Positions 52,401-60,589 of a stretch of 64,000 nucleotides of DNA are shown here, piece after piece. Position 1 is the stretch's first letter. Every line of letters starts with the position of its first letter. A program made the position numbers and the translations under genes. Origin of the DNA: Phycisphaerales bacterium (GTDB lineage Bacteria > Planctomycetota > Phycisphaerae > UBA1845 > UTPLA1); assembly GCA_020639075.1 (NCBI GenBank), contig JACKHI010000001.1, positions 2,852,001-2,916,000 of the forward strand, given 5' to 3'. The notes under the pieces are model-generated. The model saw only the letters and a program-made list of their open reading frames with translations, was not told where the DNA came from and did no database searches.

Positions 52401-53037
52401 GCGCCGTGGCAATCTGCTTGGGGCTGTCCGCCAGAAACGTATTTCGCCGAACCAGCGCTTCTTCGGCATTGCGCAGTCGTTGCGATTCCGCCTCAAGCCT
52501 CGCCTGCTCGCTGCGAAGCTGCGTCTCGAGTTCGTCGAGCTTCACCACTTCGCCTGGCGACGCCTGAGTCGTCGCAGGCTGCGTCGTCGGCTGCGAAGTC
52601 GGTTGCGTCGTCGGATCAGGCTGACGAAGTCGTTCAAGTTCCTGAGCGGCGTTCTCACTCCGCTTGAGAAAACTCTCCGCACGCGCTTTCCACGTCGCCA
52701 TTTCCTCCAGCTTGGATTTCGCCTCGCGAAGGGCCGTCTGAGCCGTATCCCGCTGGCCCTCATCCAACGTCGTCGACTGTTCGACGCGCTTCGTCAGCGC
52801 AGATACTTCGTCCAAATCCGTTGTCTTCACTGGAACCGGCGGCGGCGCCGGTGGCACGTCCGCCGTATTCCCCGCATCGCCCGTCGGCTGCGACGTCGCC
52901 TCAGCTGCCGGCTGCGACGTCGGCGCAGGATCGTCGGCCAATAGCAGATTCGACGCGGAGGCCCCGATCATCCCGCTCGCGCAAAAGGCGAAGACCGCGC
53001 AGTAAAGACATCCCTGTCGTGGAAAACGTATTCGCAT
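49450..53037 (-). CDS. Large mechanosensitive channel (MscK/MscM-like, MscS family)
   Basis: 1195 residues. A signal peptide (about 1-34) and a Thr/Gln/Pro-rich linker precede a very long periplasmic coiled coil (about 75-430). Then come membrane helices from about 540 to 960 interrupted by a cytoplasmic Lys/Ala/Glu insertion (KAKAEAKAKAKAEAAAERAA, about 815-835). The C-terminal MscS core includes the pore helix and beta domain with VSVGLGFGLQEIFANFVSGL and PIRIGDTVTVG (about 980-1040). It opens under membrane tension in hypo-osmotic shock. The domain order equals E. coli MscK. It reads divergently from the VOC gene. Confidence 0.92.
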   Translation of the reverse strand: MRIRFPRQGCLYCAVFAFCASGMIGASASNLLLADDPAPTSQPAAEATSQPTGDAGNTADVPPAPPPVPVKTTDLDEVSALTKRVEQSTTLDEGQRDTAQTALREAKSKLEEMATWKARAESFLKRSENAAQELERLRQPDPTTQPTSQPTTQPATTQASPGEVVKLDELETQLRSEQARLEAESQRLRNAEEALVRRNTFLADSPKQIATARDELSKLEKEPVKADGAELVVDAKRLKRTATRMFLEQKLAGLDAELKFYESHGELLLMERDRAVQRRDAIDGSVKQLRARVGALRQQAAEQAKEKAEDVSTRVRRIFPEIEQLIEENKALAEELASMSHKAAELTSTDQAVEEKLKQIKAEFAEAKEQEASARVSQSFGVLLRSQLGTLPDTSEFRRRREKRKDEYAEASYKSIDYTRRRKQLSNPEHAFNEWAAKIPDGLSETDREVASQEIKRQLELKKQNLDELFRVCPIYMGELHELETDLTELIRTTEEFKSFIDERILWVRSGRPIGADRFRGLLSAFEWFFSADNWVAFWSAAVSYYAVYWFLLVPAFVVVGVLVAIRMSVRKKIRAAALKAGEPLSTDFKITLATCFYTLLLAIPYPLLLWFLGQAFARVPDSGDFPKAVAGGFYSAALTAFPLLLLIHICRVHGLAGAHLGWDGKTIGILRRNLIWFVGASVPVGFVVGMLSSQGDPVFSETFGRDVFMLGMIFVTIFTARVLKPKAGAFTQYMIEHPQGRLIRFRYVLYAIFVSIPIALSVGAALGYYYTVLRLSARCWMTAIIWSGATIVYLLLMRWLLLARRKIAIDQAMRKRAEAKAKAEAKAKAKAEAAAERAARGEASSDETLAEAPAKSVQIEEPMINIPSLSQQTRQLLGSLTIFSVVALTLWVWARELPALGILRDIEIGELGVSVADVGLALVAAVVSVISLRNIPALLEISVLAHLPIDAGTRYAITAISRYVIGTLGIVVTFGLLGVGWSKVQWLVAAVSVGLGFGLQEIFANFVSGLIILFERPIRIGDTVTVGTQTGTVSRIRIRATSLTDWDNKERVIPNKLFVTDEITNWTLSNEILRLVIPVGVSYSSDPRKVRDVFMDVIKNYGKALETPAPRVYFVGFGDSALNFECRAYFKNLDDWLLARHQLHVDIFEACVKEGIEIAFPQQDIHIRSIKAALPLRRDRISREAAEAEDGGAS

Positions 53038-53218
53038 AGTGGTAATTTAGCCGCGAAACACCCCGCAGGCGACGCGCCCCGGCCTCCAACGGCACAATCA
53101 CGGCCATCGCAACGGAGTGATTCAAGTCGTACGCGACTCATACGGATGCGTGCGAATATCAATAGACACGCCGACCTGCGCCGCGTTGAGGCAATTCACA
53201 CGAATAGGAGACAGCGCC

Positions 53219-53659
53219 ATGAAAGTTCGCGAGATCCTGGAATGCTGCCTCTACGCGGATAATCTCGACGAAACCGCCGATTGGTACGCCGACTGCCTCG
53301 GACTTGAACCCTTCTCCCAGACGCCGGATCGCAGCGTCTTCTTCCGAATCGGCAATCGCTGCTTTTTCCTTTTCAAGCCGTCGGCATCGCTCGATCCGAC
53401 AACCACAACCATCGGCGTCCCCACGCACGGCGCGTCCGGCCCCGGACACGTCTGCTTCGCCATCCTTGCCAGCGAACTCGCCCCCTGGCGCAATCGCCTC
53501 GCACAACTCGGCATTCCCATCGAGCGAGAAATCGAATGGCCCAACGGCGCCCGCTCGCTCTACATGCGCGATCCTGCCCATAACAGCGTGGAACTCGCGT
53601 CGCCCTCTTTATGGGGAATCAGCGAACGAGAGTGCTTCCCGTGGCAGGAGACTCCGTAA
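53219..53659 (+). CDS. VOC-family (glyoxalase/bleomycin-resistance) protein
   Basis: 146 residues from ATG 53219, with TAGGAG about 8 nt upstream. Two beta-alpha-beta-beta-beta modules typical of the vicinal oxygen chelate fold: CLYADNLDETADWYADCLGL in the first, GPGHVCFAI and YMRDPAHNSVELASP in the second. His (GHVCFA) and Glu (VELASP) are two of the usual metal ligands. The reaction is not predictable from sequence; dioxygenase, isomerase or thiol-transfer functions occur. It precedes the Nudix gene by about 100 bp. Confidence 0.88.
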   Translation: MKVREILECCLYADNLDETADWYADCLGLEPFSQTPDRSVFFRIGNRCFFLFKPSASLDPTTTTIGVPTHGASGPGHVCFAILASELAPWRNRLAQLGIPIEREIEWPNGARSLYMRDPAHNSVELASPSLWGISERECFPWQETP

Positions 53660-53760
53660 TCACTTCTGAATGACTCGATTTGCACCAGAACGCCGCAGCC
53701 CTGAAACTCTTGCCCGACCTAATCAAACGATGCCAAGGTTGATTCCCGACAGAGACCTTC

Positions 53761-54312
53761 ATGCACCGCCAGGACCTCCTCAACAAACTCGCCCGCTACA
53801 CCCCCGACAACCCTGCCGAGATCGATGCGCACCGGCGCATCATCGAATTCGTCGAATCGACGCCCGATTGCTTCAAACGCTCCCATCTCCCCGGCCACAT
53901 CACCGGCTCCGCCTGGCTCATCGACGAAGCCCACGGCCGCGTTCTGCTCACGCATCACCGCAAACTCGATAAATGGCTCCAGCTCGGCGGTCACTGCGAC
54001 GGCGACGCCGACGTTCTCAACGTCGCCCTGAAGGAAGCCGTCGAGGAATCCGGCATCAACGACATTACTCCCGTCTCGCAGGATATCTTCGACCTCGACG
54101 TCCACCCCATCCCCGCCCGCGGCGACGTCCCCGATCATCTCCACTACGACATCCGATTCCTTTGCCGAATAAACGGCGATCATACGTATCTCATCAGCGA
54201 CGAATCCCACGAACTCGCCTGGCTCAGGCCAGACGCCATCCTCGACATGACCGTCGGCCAATCCATCCTCCGCATGCGCGAAAAGTGGCTCCGACATATG
54301 CACCCCGCCTGA
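53761..54312 (+). CDS. Nudix hydrolase
   Basis: 183 residues. A Nudix box is recognisable in GGHCDGD...ALKEAVEESGI (about 76-99), but the first Glu of the GX5E pattern is Ala and the Arg of REUXEE is Lys. The EAVEESG part that binds metal is intact. This altered form occurs in the subgroup with the GGHxDGD start. Such enzymes hydrolyse nucleoside diphosphate-linked compounds, and some are isomerases of the IDI type. The substrate is unknown. Confidence 0.88.
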   Translation: MHRQDLLNKLARYTPDNPAEIDAHRRIIEFVESTPDCFKRSHLPGHITGSAWLIDEAHGRVLLTHHRKLDKWLQLGGHCDGDADVLNVALKEAVEESGINDITPVSQDIFDLDVHPIPARGDVPDHLHYDIRFLCRINGDHTYLISDESHELAWLRPDAILDMTVGQSILRMREKWLRHMHPA

Positions 54313-54680
54313 CCGACACACGCCCGGCGCACCGCGAAGCAAAGCTGCCATCCCAATGACACATACGGAGGACGACGCGGCTCGCCATCCAAGCCTGCAC
54401 GCGGGGAACCGGTCGAAGTGACGAGTGCAATTCGTCCCCTCAGAGGGGAACATGCGGGAGAGACAATTCTCCTCGTCAGTATCATCAACGTCATGAAGCA
54501 GATTTCACTGCCGACATACGTCGTCTTGCCGGCGAACGGGCAATGAAACCCCCGCCACGCCAAACTGACCGCGCACAATCCAAATCACAGCGCAGCCGCA
54601 GAACCACGCCGTGTCGAAAATCCACAGCCGCCGCCGTGCCTACCCTATGTCACTGCCGACAAATGGCCGCCGGATTGGAT
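54313..54680. other. Intergenic region before the sigma-factor promoter
   Basis: About 370 bp without a supported gene. Two short plus-strand frames (from 54543 and 54611) lack ribosome sites and look random. Confidence 0.4.
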
Positions 54681-54709
54681 TTGACCGACCCCATTGTTCG
54701 GTCTATGTT
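54681..54709 (+). promoter_or_regulatory. Promoter of the sigma-70-like gene with overlapping inverted repeat
   Basis: TTGACC (54681-54686), 17 bp, TATGTT (54704-54709), placing the start near 54716 and a 70-nt leader before ATG 54787. The inverted repeat GACCGA-N9-TCGGTC (54683-54703) covers the end of the -35 and the spacer, a typical repressor position. The regulator is unknown. Confidence 0.6.
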
Positions 54710-54786
54710 AGGGTATCGCCGCCGACGCATTCAGTTTCCCACGGCGGACGTCTCAAATCATCACGTAAGACACGGGAGCGGGATCG

Positions 54787-55665
54787 ATGCACGCAAATGA
54801 AGATGAAGTCGTTCCGCTCGACGTCTTGAGCAGCCGACAGCGCGGGATTGTCGAGTCCCATTTGCGGCTCGTCCAACACACGCTCAATCGCAACCGCCAT
54901 CTCATTCGATACCGGCAGGAGGGCCGCGAAGAACACGAGCTTTTCCAGGAAGGATGCCTCGCATTGATCGAGGCTGTCCGCAACCACGACGCCTCCCGCC
55001 ACGGTCACTTCGGTCCCTACGCGATGGCCCGAATCCACTTCGCGCTCAGCCGCCATGTTCACGAGAACGACGCATCCGTTCGCGTCCCGTTCATCACGCA
55101 ACGTCGCCGCCGCGCGAAAGCGCTGCCGCCGGCCGCCGATTCAAGATCCGGCGCTCCGTTGCCCATCGTCCAGCGACTCGGCGATGCGAACGCACCGCCG
55201 GCGCGCCGGGCACAGGATGGCGAATTCCCGAATCAGCCGCGTATCGGCGACCTGATCGCCGAACGCATCGAGGGCGCCATGCTTCAGGTCATCGACGACA
55301 TGAAACGCGCACCGCGCTGCAGCCCCGGCACGCCCGAAGTCATCGAACGCTGCGCCGAGGAACGATGGCGCATCCCCGAGCCCGACGCCAGAATGTCCAT
55401 CAGAAAACTCGCAAGAGCCCTCGATTGCTCCGTGGGGCGAATCACCCATTGTGAGGAGAGATTCCGACAGCGCATGGGAAAGGCCCTCAACAACGATCCG
55501 ACCTATTGCGCACTGAGAGACGAGGCCCGCCGCGGTGAACGCGGCTTCGACGAACGACTGTCGCCCGATCGATTGGCAAAACTCCGACCAATTGCAGACC
55601 GAGAATCACATCAAGCTAACAAAGAACTCAAGCCGAAAATCCGAAAACTCAAATCTGAGATCTGA
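54787..55665 (+). CDS. Sigma-70-like RNA polymerase sigma factor with atypical C-terminus
   Basis: 292 residues. Residues about 20-105 match sigma region 2: SHLRLVQHTLNRNR, ELFQEGCLALIEAVRNHDAS, FGPYAMARIHFALSRHV and SVRVPF, the core-binding and -10-recognising part. A basic, Pro-rich linker follows. The C-terminal third has one possible helix-turn-helix (MSIRKLARALDCSVGRITH, about 202-220) in place of a clear region 4. The extreme C-terminus (ELKPKIRKLKSEI) is encoded by the 7-nt repeat array at 55626, so part of the coding end and the stop codon come from the repeat. It has its own promoter. It could be an alternative sigma factor or a sigma-like regulator. Confidence 0.82.
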   Translation: MHANEDEVVPLDVLSSRQRGIVESHLRLVQHTLNRNRHLIRYRQEGREEHELFQEGCLALIEAVRNHDASRHGHFGPYAMARIHFALSRHVHENDASVRVPFITQRRRRAKALPPAADSRSGAPLPIVQRLGDANAPPARRAQDGEFPNQPRIGDLIAERIEGAMLQVIDDMKRAPRCSPGTPEVIERCAEERWRIPEPDARMSIRKLARALDCSVGRITHCEERFRQRMGKALNNDPTYCALRDEARRGERGFDERLSPDRLAKLRPIADRESHQANKELKPKIRKLKSEI

Positions 55666-55872
55666 AACTTAGCATCTGAGATCCCGATTCTGAAATTCCA
55701 GATCTCTAATTCGGAATCCCGAACATGAAATCGCAGATTCCAAATCTGAAATCTCGAATTTCAATTCTGAAGTCTCAAGTTTCAAATCTGAAATCTCAAA
55801 TTTCAAATCTGAAGTCTCAAGTTTGAAGTCTGAAATCTCAAATTTCAAATCTTAGATCTGAAATCTGAAGTC
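55626..55872. repeat. Heptanucleotide repeat array 1 (TCTGAAA type)
   Basis: About 35 consecutive 7-nt units of the form T(C/T)T(G/C)AA(A/G) keep one phase from 55626, inside the end of the sigma-like gene, to 55872. Three units make a 21-bp supra-repeat (TCTGAAA TCTCAAA TTTCAAA), clearest from 55745 to 55851. The array lies in the convergent gap before the gene ending at 55973. It is far richer in A+T than the surroundings. Confidence 0.9.
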
Positions 55873-55972
55873 ATGCCGTAAATGGGAATTTCGGGCGTCG
55901 CGCCCAAAAGGCAATTCGCCCAAGACTGAGTGTGAGCCGCGCACGCAAAGTCGCCGACTGGAAATCCGCGAT

Positions 55973-57163
55973 CTAGTTCCCGCGCGACGCCGTCTTTCCC
56001 TTGGCGGGATTGCCGGCTTTCTTGCCCTTCGCCTTGTCCGCCGCCAATTGCCGACGCTGCTCGCGATTGAGCACGTTGGATTCCAAACGACGGCACATCC
56101 GATCGAAAATCATGCCGATCGGCCGCCGCAGCTCTTCCGCCTTCTTCGTGTGATACGCGCGCTTTCGCTCGCTGGGTGACTCCTTCGCCCGGCGTTCGTG
56201 ATACTCGAGATCCTCGCCGTTCGCCGAAAGGTGCTTCGCCGCCTCCGACTCGGAATCTTTCAGAATCGCCGCTGCCGCATTGCGCTGCCCTTCGTCACAA
56301 TCGTATTTGTTGACGAAATCCGCAACGTACTTCGCCCACAGCGACTGGTCGCGGCGCGTCACCTCGACCACGAGCTCCTCTCGGTTCGGCACGCTTTTGT
56401 CCTTCGGCGGCAGATACTCTCTGATGACGCTGGCGTATGTCGGATCGTTCTCCATACCGAAGTCATACGGCGTCCACTCGCCGCGCTTCCACTTCTGCAC
56501 CTGCGTCTTGATGTCGTTATGACGCTTGACGACCGCCGCCATGTCCTTCTCGAGCATCGCTTTCTGCGATTCGTCCATCGTCGCCTCGAGCTTGTCTTTT
56601 ACTCGATTGACGCCCGCCAGCGCATCCTCCATCACCGGTTCCAGCTGCCGCGACCACTTGGCGATCATCTCCGGCGTGAACGGCTCACCGGCCGCCTTCG
56701 CCTGCACCGCCTCCATCGCGACGGGCATCAGCTTGTCGAAGTGCTTCACCGTGAAGGCGATCGACTCGCTTCGCATCTCGTCGTTCAGCAAGTCCACCTG
56801 GTCCTCGGACAAACCGAATCGACTTTGCACGCCGTTGAGAAACACGCCTTCTCGCGCTTCGGCCTCAAATGGGCCGTACGTCGAGATCTCGTTGATCAGG
56901 TTCAATGCGAATTGATCGGATTCCGACGTCCAGCCGTTTCGCTGGAACATGATCTGATGCGCTTCCTTCAGCCGCATCGCCTCGATCGACCAGTTGTTCT
57001 CGATCGACTTGGCCTTCTCCTGAAGCGTCTTGATCTGATCGAGCAGATTGCCCTTCTTCTTTGCGGCGTCGTCCGCCCACGCGCGACCCGCGATCGGCGC
57101 AAGCGCGACCGCCGCCACGAGCGCAACGCGAACCCATCGTCGACACTGTTCATCATGAATCAT
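55973..57163 (-). CDS. Exported helical protein of unknown function
   Basis: 396 residues with a signal peptide (about 10-31, ending RAWA-DDAAKKK). The mature part is nearly all helical and charged, with no recognised domain, and ends in a Lys/Gly/Ala-rich tail (KAKGKKAGNPAKGKTASRGN). The start ATG 57163 lies 4 nt after the stop of the PH-domain gene. An earlier ATG at 57181 would overlap it. It is the last gene of the hpt-PH operon, so it may act at the envelope with the PH-domain protein. Confidence 0.75.
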   Translation of the reverse strand: MIHDEQCRRWVRVALVAAVALAPIAGRAWADDAAKKKGNLLDQIKTLQEKAKSIENNWSIEAMRLKEAHQIMFQRNGWTSESDQFALNLINEISTYGPFEAEAREGVFLNGVQSRFGLSEDQVDLLNDEMRSESIAFTVKHFDKLMPVAMEAVQAKAAGEPFTPEMIAKWSRQLEPVMEDALAGVNRVKDKLEATMDESQKAMLEKDMAAVVKRHNDIKTQVQKWKRGEWTPYDFGMENDPTYASVIREYLPPKDKSVPNREELVVEVTRRDQSLWAKYVADFVNKYDCDEGQRNAAAAILKDSESEAAKHLSANGEDLEYHERRAKESPSERKRAYHTKKAEELRRPIGMIFDRMCRRLESNVLNREQRRQLAADKAKGKKAGNPAKGKTASRGN

Positions 57164-57167
57164 CGTT

Positions 57168-57755
57168 TCAGCCAATCCCATTTCCGCCGCCGCGAGCGCG
57201 ACGGATCGCATGCTGCAATCGCTCGTGCATTTCGACGGGCCGCGCCACGATCTCCCAGGCGCCGCGCCCCATCGTCGCCGATTCGAATCCGACCGAACCC
57301 ACGCGCAACGCACGTTCGCCCGGCGTCGCGAACACGTCCGCCCGCTCGATCGTGTGAAGCGGCGCCGCGAATATGTCCGCCGACATCACGCCGCGAATCC
57401 GCATCACGCGCCGATTCGTCAGAACGTAAATCCGAGCCACCCACTCGAACGTCGCCCAGCTCAACCGACCGGCGGCCATCAGGATCGCCGCCTGCGACGC
57501 ATACCACGAATACTGCGAGGGAATCACCGTGTAAGACAGCACCCCCAAGACGAATGCCGCCGCCAGCCATCGCGCCGACACGATCAGCACGAACCACGCC
57601 GACGGCTTCACTGCGAAATAAACCGTTTCGCCGCCGTCCAGCAATTGGGCAGGCACCGCCGTCAGCGGCATCTCCATCACACCGCTCGACGCTCCCTCGT
57701 TATGCACCGGGATCCGACGATCGAACCGGCCTAGATTGTGCGGGTCGCGCTTCAT
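57168..57755 (-). CDS. Bacterial PH-domain (bPH2/YdbS-like) membrane protein
   Basis: 195 residues. An N-terminal soluble part leads into two close membrane helices (about 54-95: WFVLIVSARWLAAAFVLGVL and a second). The C-terminal bPH2 beta domain follows (about 100-185: RIYVLTNRRVMRIRGVMSADIFAAPLHTIERADV). Such proteins are membrane-anchored; the PH-like domain may bind lipid or protein. Its ATG overlaps the hpt stop (ATGA), so the genes are coupled. Confidence 0.85.
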   Translation of the reverse strand: MKRDPHNLGRFDRRIPVHNEGASSGVMEMPLTAVPAQLLDGGETVYFAVKPSAWFVLIVSARWLAAAFVLGVLSYTVIPSQYSWYASQAAILMAAGRLSWATFEWVARIYVLTNRRVMRIRGVMSADIFAAPLHTIERADVFATPGERALRVGSVGFESATMGRGAWEIVARPVEMHERLQHAIRRARGGGNGIG

Positions 57756-58294
57756 TCATACAGCTCGGGCCGGAGCACCGAGAGATCCGGCCAGTTTCGA
57801 TAATGATCGTTGAAGTCCAGGCCGTAGCCGACGACAAACACGTCCTCAATGTCAAATCCAACGAAGTCCGCCACCAGGTCTTTCGGCGCCTTCGACGGCT
57901 TTCGGAGCAGCGTGCACAATCGAAGACTCGCCGGTCCACGCTCCCGAAGCTGCTCCGAAACCGTGCGAAGCGTGTTTCCAGTGTCCAGAATGTCATCGAC
58001 GACCAGGACGTGGCGATCCTTAATATCGACCGTTAAGTCGCGCAAAATCTGCGTCGCCCCGCCTTCCGTCGTCGCACCTCGGTATCGACTGACCGTCATC
58101 AGGCCGATTCGCATCTTGAACGGCAGATGCCGGATCAAATCCGCCACGAAAATGATCGATCCCGTCAGCACGGGCACGATCACGAGGTCGGCCGAAACCC
58201 CCCGATACGTGTCCGCAATCTGGGCGCCCAATTCCGTCACGCGCCGATCAATCTGCTCGCGCGTATACAACGTCCGATCGATGTCCTGCTCCAT
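57752..58294 (-). CDS. hpt: Hypoxanthine phosphoribosyltransferase
   Basis: 180 residues. It salvages hypoxanthine (and guanine) to IMP/GMP using PRPP. The PRPP-binding motif VLVVDDILDTGNTL (about 96-109) is perfect, with PVLTGSIIFVADLIR (about 41-55) and FVVGYGLDFNDHYRN near the C-terminus. I start at ATG 58294 (MEQDIDRT) with a GTGGG ribosome site; the longer frame adds 13 residues. First gene of a coupled three-gene operon. Confidence 0.95.
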   Translation of the reverse strand: MEQDIDRTLYTREQIDRRVTELGAQIADTYRGVSADLVIVPVLTGSIIFVADLIRHLPFKMRIGLMTVSRYRGATTEGGATQILRDLTVDIKDRHVLVVDDILDTGNTLRTVSEQLRERGPASLRLCTLLRKPSKAPKDLVADFVGFDIEDVFVVGYGLDFNDHYRNWPDLSVLRPELYE

Positions 58295-58505
58295 CCCACG
58301 ATTATAGACCCCGGCATCACGGCGGCAACTCATCCTTGTTCACGCAACCTTCTGCTGAAAAACGGGTTGCGGCGGATTCACCATGGACGGTCCCCAACGT
58401 CCCCTTTCCCGAACCATCGCTTTCGTAAGCGCCCCGGCCTCATAACCGATGAAGTGCGGGAAATCATGGAGTCCGTCCTGCCGTGATTCCCGGGTGGAAC
58501 GATCG

Positions 58506-59576
58506 ATGACTCGAAGCACTGAATCGCACTCACACGACTCGCCGTTGATCCTCGTGATCAATGACGAAAAGCAGATCGCCAACACGATCGCGGCGGCCTT
58601 GCGCTCCGTCGGATATCGAACCATCATTGCCGACACAAACGAGTCGGGATTGGCCATCGCCGAACGCTATTCGCCAAACGCCATCCTTCTCGATGTGAAT
58701 GCCGATGAGCATGACGGATTCAACCTCTGCCGCGAATTGAAGAATCGGATCCTGACCGCCGACACGCCCGTCCTGTTTACGACGCAGAACATCGACTCGG
58801 ACGAACTCATACAGCGATGCTTCGACGTCGGCGCCAACGACCTGATCGCAAAGCCCATTCGCCCGACACTGCTGCTTGCTCGTATCAGAGTCGCACTGCG
58901 CGAATCGAACCTGCGCGAGGAGTACAAACGCCTCGCACTGACCGATCAGGCGACAGGACTCGACAATCGACGGCAGTTCTTCATGCACGTCACGGAAGCC
59001 GTCACGTCGTCGCACCGACGACAACGCGACGTCTACCTGATGATCTGCGACATCGACAATCTCACGGCCATCAACACCGAGCACGGCTACGACCTGGGCG
59101 ACGAAATCATCATCATGCTGTCGCGACTGACCAAGCGCCTCATCTCGCTGGATTGCCGCGTCGGGCGCATCGCCGGCGACGCCATCGGCATCGTTCTCAA
59201 ACATGCCGACGAACCGACGGCCGACGCCACCGCCGCACGCATCCTGCGGACCTTCGAAGCCATCGCGTTCGACGCCGGCACGAACCCCAAGCACTTCACG
59301 CTGAGCGTCGGATTGGCCCGCCGCATCCACGAGACGGACCATCTAACGCCCGACGAACTCATGGCCCGCGCCGACATCGCACTCGCTAGCGCCAAGTCTC
59401 AGGGCGGCCGACAGATCGCCCGCTACTGGCACATCGCCGACGATCGGCTCTCCAAGCTCGAACCGGCCGCAAGACATGCCCGGCAGACGACACGCGAGAA
59501 CACCCATCGCGGATCCATCAGCATCCGGAAGCCCAACAACGAATCCGCCCCGGCGCCCTCGGACGAAACGCGCTGA
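58506..59576 (+). CDS. Receiver-GGDEF protein with a degenerate GGDEF motif
   Basis: 356 residues. REC domain (about 12-133): acidic VINDEKQ, phospho-acceptor Asp63 in AILLDVNADEHDG and Lys116 in LIAKPI. GGDEF domain (about 140-310): LTDQATGLDNRRQF start and CDIDNLTAINTEHGYDLGDE. The signature, however, is AGDAI (223-227) where active diguanylate cyclases have GGDEF; losing the Glu removes a key catalytic residue. It is therefore probably not a cyclase but may be a phosphorylation-controlled adaptor or a GTP/c-di-GMP receptor. A basic tail of ~45 residues follows. Confidence 0.88.
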   Translation: MTRSTESHSHDSPLILVINDEKQIANTIAAALRSVGYRTIIADTNESGLAIAERYSPNAILLDVNADEHDGFNLCRELKNRILTADTPVLFTTQNIDSDELIQRCFDVGANDLIAKPIRPTLLLARIRVALRESNLREEYKRLALTDQATGLDNRRQFFMHVTEAVTSSHRRQRDVYLMICDIDNLTAINTEHGYDLGDEIIIMLSRLTKRLISLDCRVGRIAGDAIGIVLKHADEPTADATAARILRTFEAIAFDAGTNPKHFTLSVGLARRIHETDHLTPDELMARADIALASAKSQGGRQIARYWHIADDRLSKLEPAARHARQTTRENTHRGSISIRKPNNESAPAPSDETR

Positions 59577-59653
59577 TCCTCTCCGACTCGCACAGACGTC
59601 GGTCCGCCGCTCCACATGACGCAAACCCATCGAACGCATACCATGAAGCGACG

Positions 59654-60556
59654 ATGTTGCGCAACCTCATGCTGGTTCTCGCCTACGACGGCACCGATTT
59701 CCACGGCTGGCAGTTCCAGCCCGAAATGCGCACCGTCCAGGAATGCCTCGAACAGGCCCTTCGCCGAACCCTGCGACACCGCGTCAACGTCCTCGGCTGC
59801 AGCCGGACCGACTCCGGTGTCCACGCCGCAGGCTATGTCGCCAACGTCTTCACGCCATCCGAAATGCGCGACGTCGCCGTCATGCGAAGCGCCGGCTCCC
59901 GGCTGCCGAAAGACATCACGCTCCTCCACGTTCGCGAAGTCCCTCTGACATTCCACGCCACGCGATCCAGCGTCACCAAACTCTATCGTTACCGAATTCA
60001 TAACGCCGTCGCGCGACCTTGCGAGGCCATGAACCAGTCGAAGGTCTACCACGTCTGGAACCCCCTCGACGTCGATCGCATGCGCGCCGGCGCCGCCGCC
60101 TGGGTCGGCACGCATGACTTCAGCTCGTTCGCCTCCGCCGGCAACGATCGGCAACACAACGTCCGCACCATCCATCGCATCGAAATCTATCGAGACGGCG
60201 AAGAAGTCCGCATCGATATCGAAGGCGACGGCTTCCTTTACAAACAGGTCCGCAACATGGTCGGCACCCTCTGCGAATTCGGCCGAGGTCATTGGACGCC
60301 GGAATTCGCCGTCGACATCCTCGAGGCCCGGAATCGCGAGAAAGCCGGACCCACCGCACCCGCGCGGGGCCTCTGCCTCCAATGGGTGAAATACGACCTC
60401 GTCAATCTCCCGGAACCAACGCCTGAAATGCTTGAAAAAGCCCGCGCCGTGGAAGCCCCCGCCGGCGAACGAAAGTCCACCGTCGACCAACAACCCATGT
60501 CGACCGCTCCGGGCATCGACGTGGCGGACATCAACGCTTGCGAGCCGCCGGCGTAA
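59654..60556 (+). CDS. truA: tRNA pseudouridine(38-40) synthase
   Basis: 300 residues. TruA makes pseudouridine at positions 38-40 of tRNA. Catalytic Asp53 lies in GCSRTDSGVHAAG. Further family landmarks: LAYDGTDFHGWQ, ATRSSVTKLYRYRI, GTHDFSSFAS and GDGFLYKQVRNMVGTL. A 40-residue tail without a motif extends past the usual end. The glycosyltransferase gene follows after 33 bp, so they probably share a transcript. Confidence 0.95.
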   Translation: MLRNLMLVLAYDGTDFHGWQFQPEMRTVQECLEQALRRTLRHRVNVLGCSRTDSGVHAAGYVANVFTPSEMRDVAVMRSAGSRLPKDITLLHVREVPLTFHATRSSVTKLYRYRIHNAVARPCEAMNQSKVYHVWNPLDVDRMRAGAAAWVGTHDFSSFASAGNDRQHNVRTIHRIEIYRDGEEVRIDIEGDGFLYKQVRNMVGTLCEFGRGHWTPEFAVDILEARNREKAGPTAPARGLCLQWVKYDLVNLPEPTPEMLEKARAVEAPAGERKSTVDQQPMSTAPGIDVADINACEPPA

Positions 60557-60589
60557 CTTCTCGCTCGCCGCAACGCCTCAACGAATGCC

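Noticed and set aside
55745..55851. The 21-bp unit as a coding heptapeptide repeat (S-E-I-S-N-F-K)
   Set aside because: The basic period is 7 nt, stop codons occur in the array, and no start or ribosome site precedes it; it is better seen as a DNA repeat.
56198..58036. 612-codon plus-strand frame opposite the hpt operon
   Set aside because: It spans three minus-strand genes with good motifs and 4-nt overlaps, so it cannot be real.
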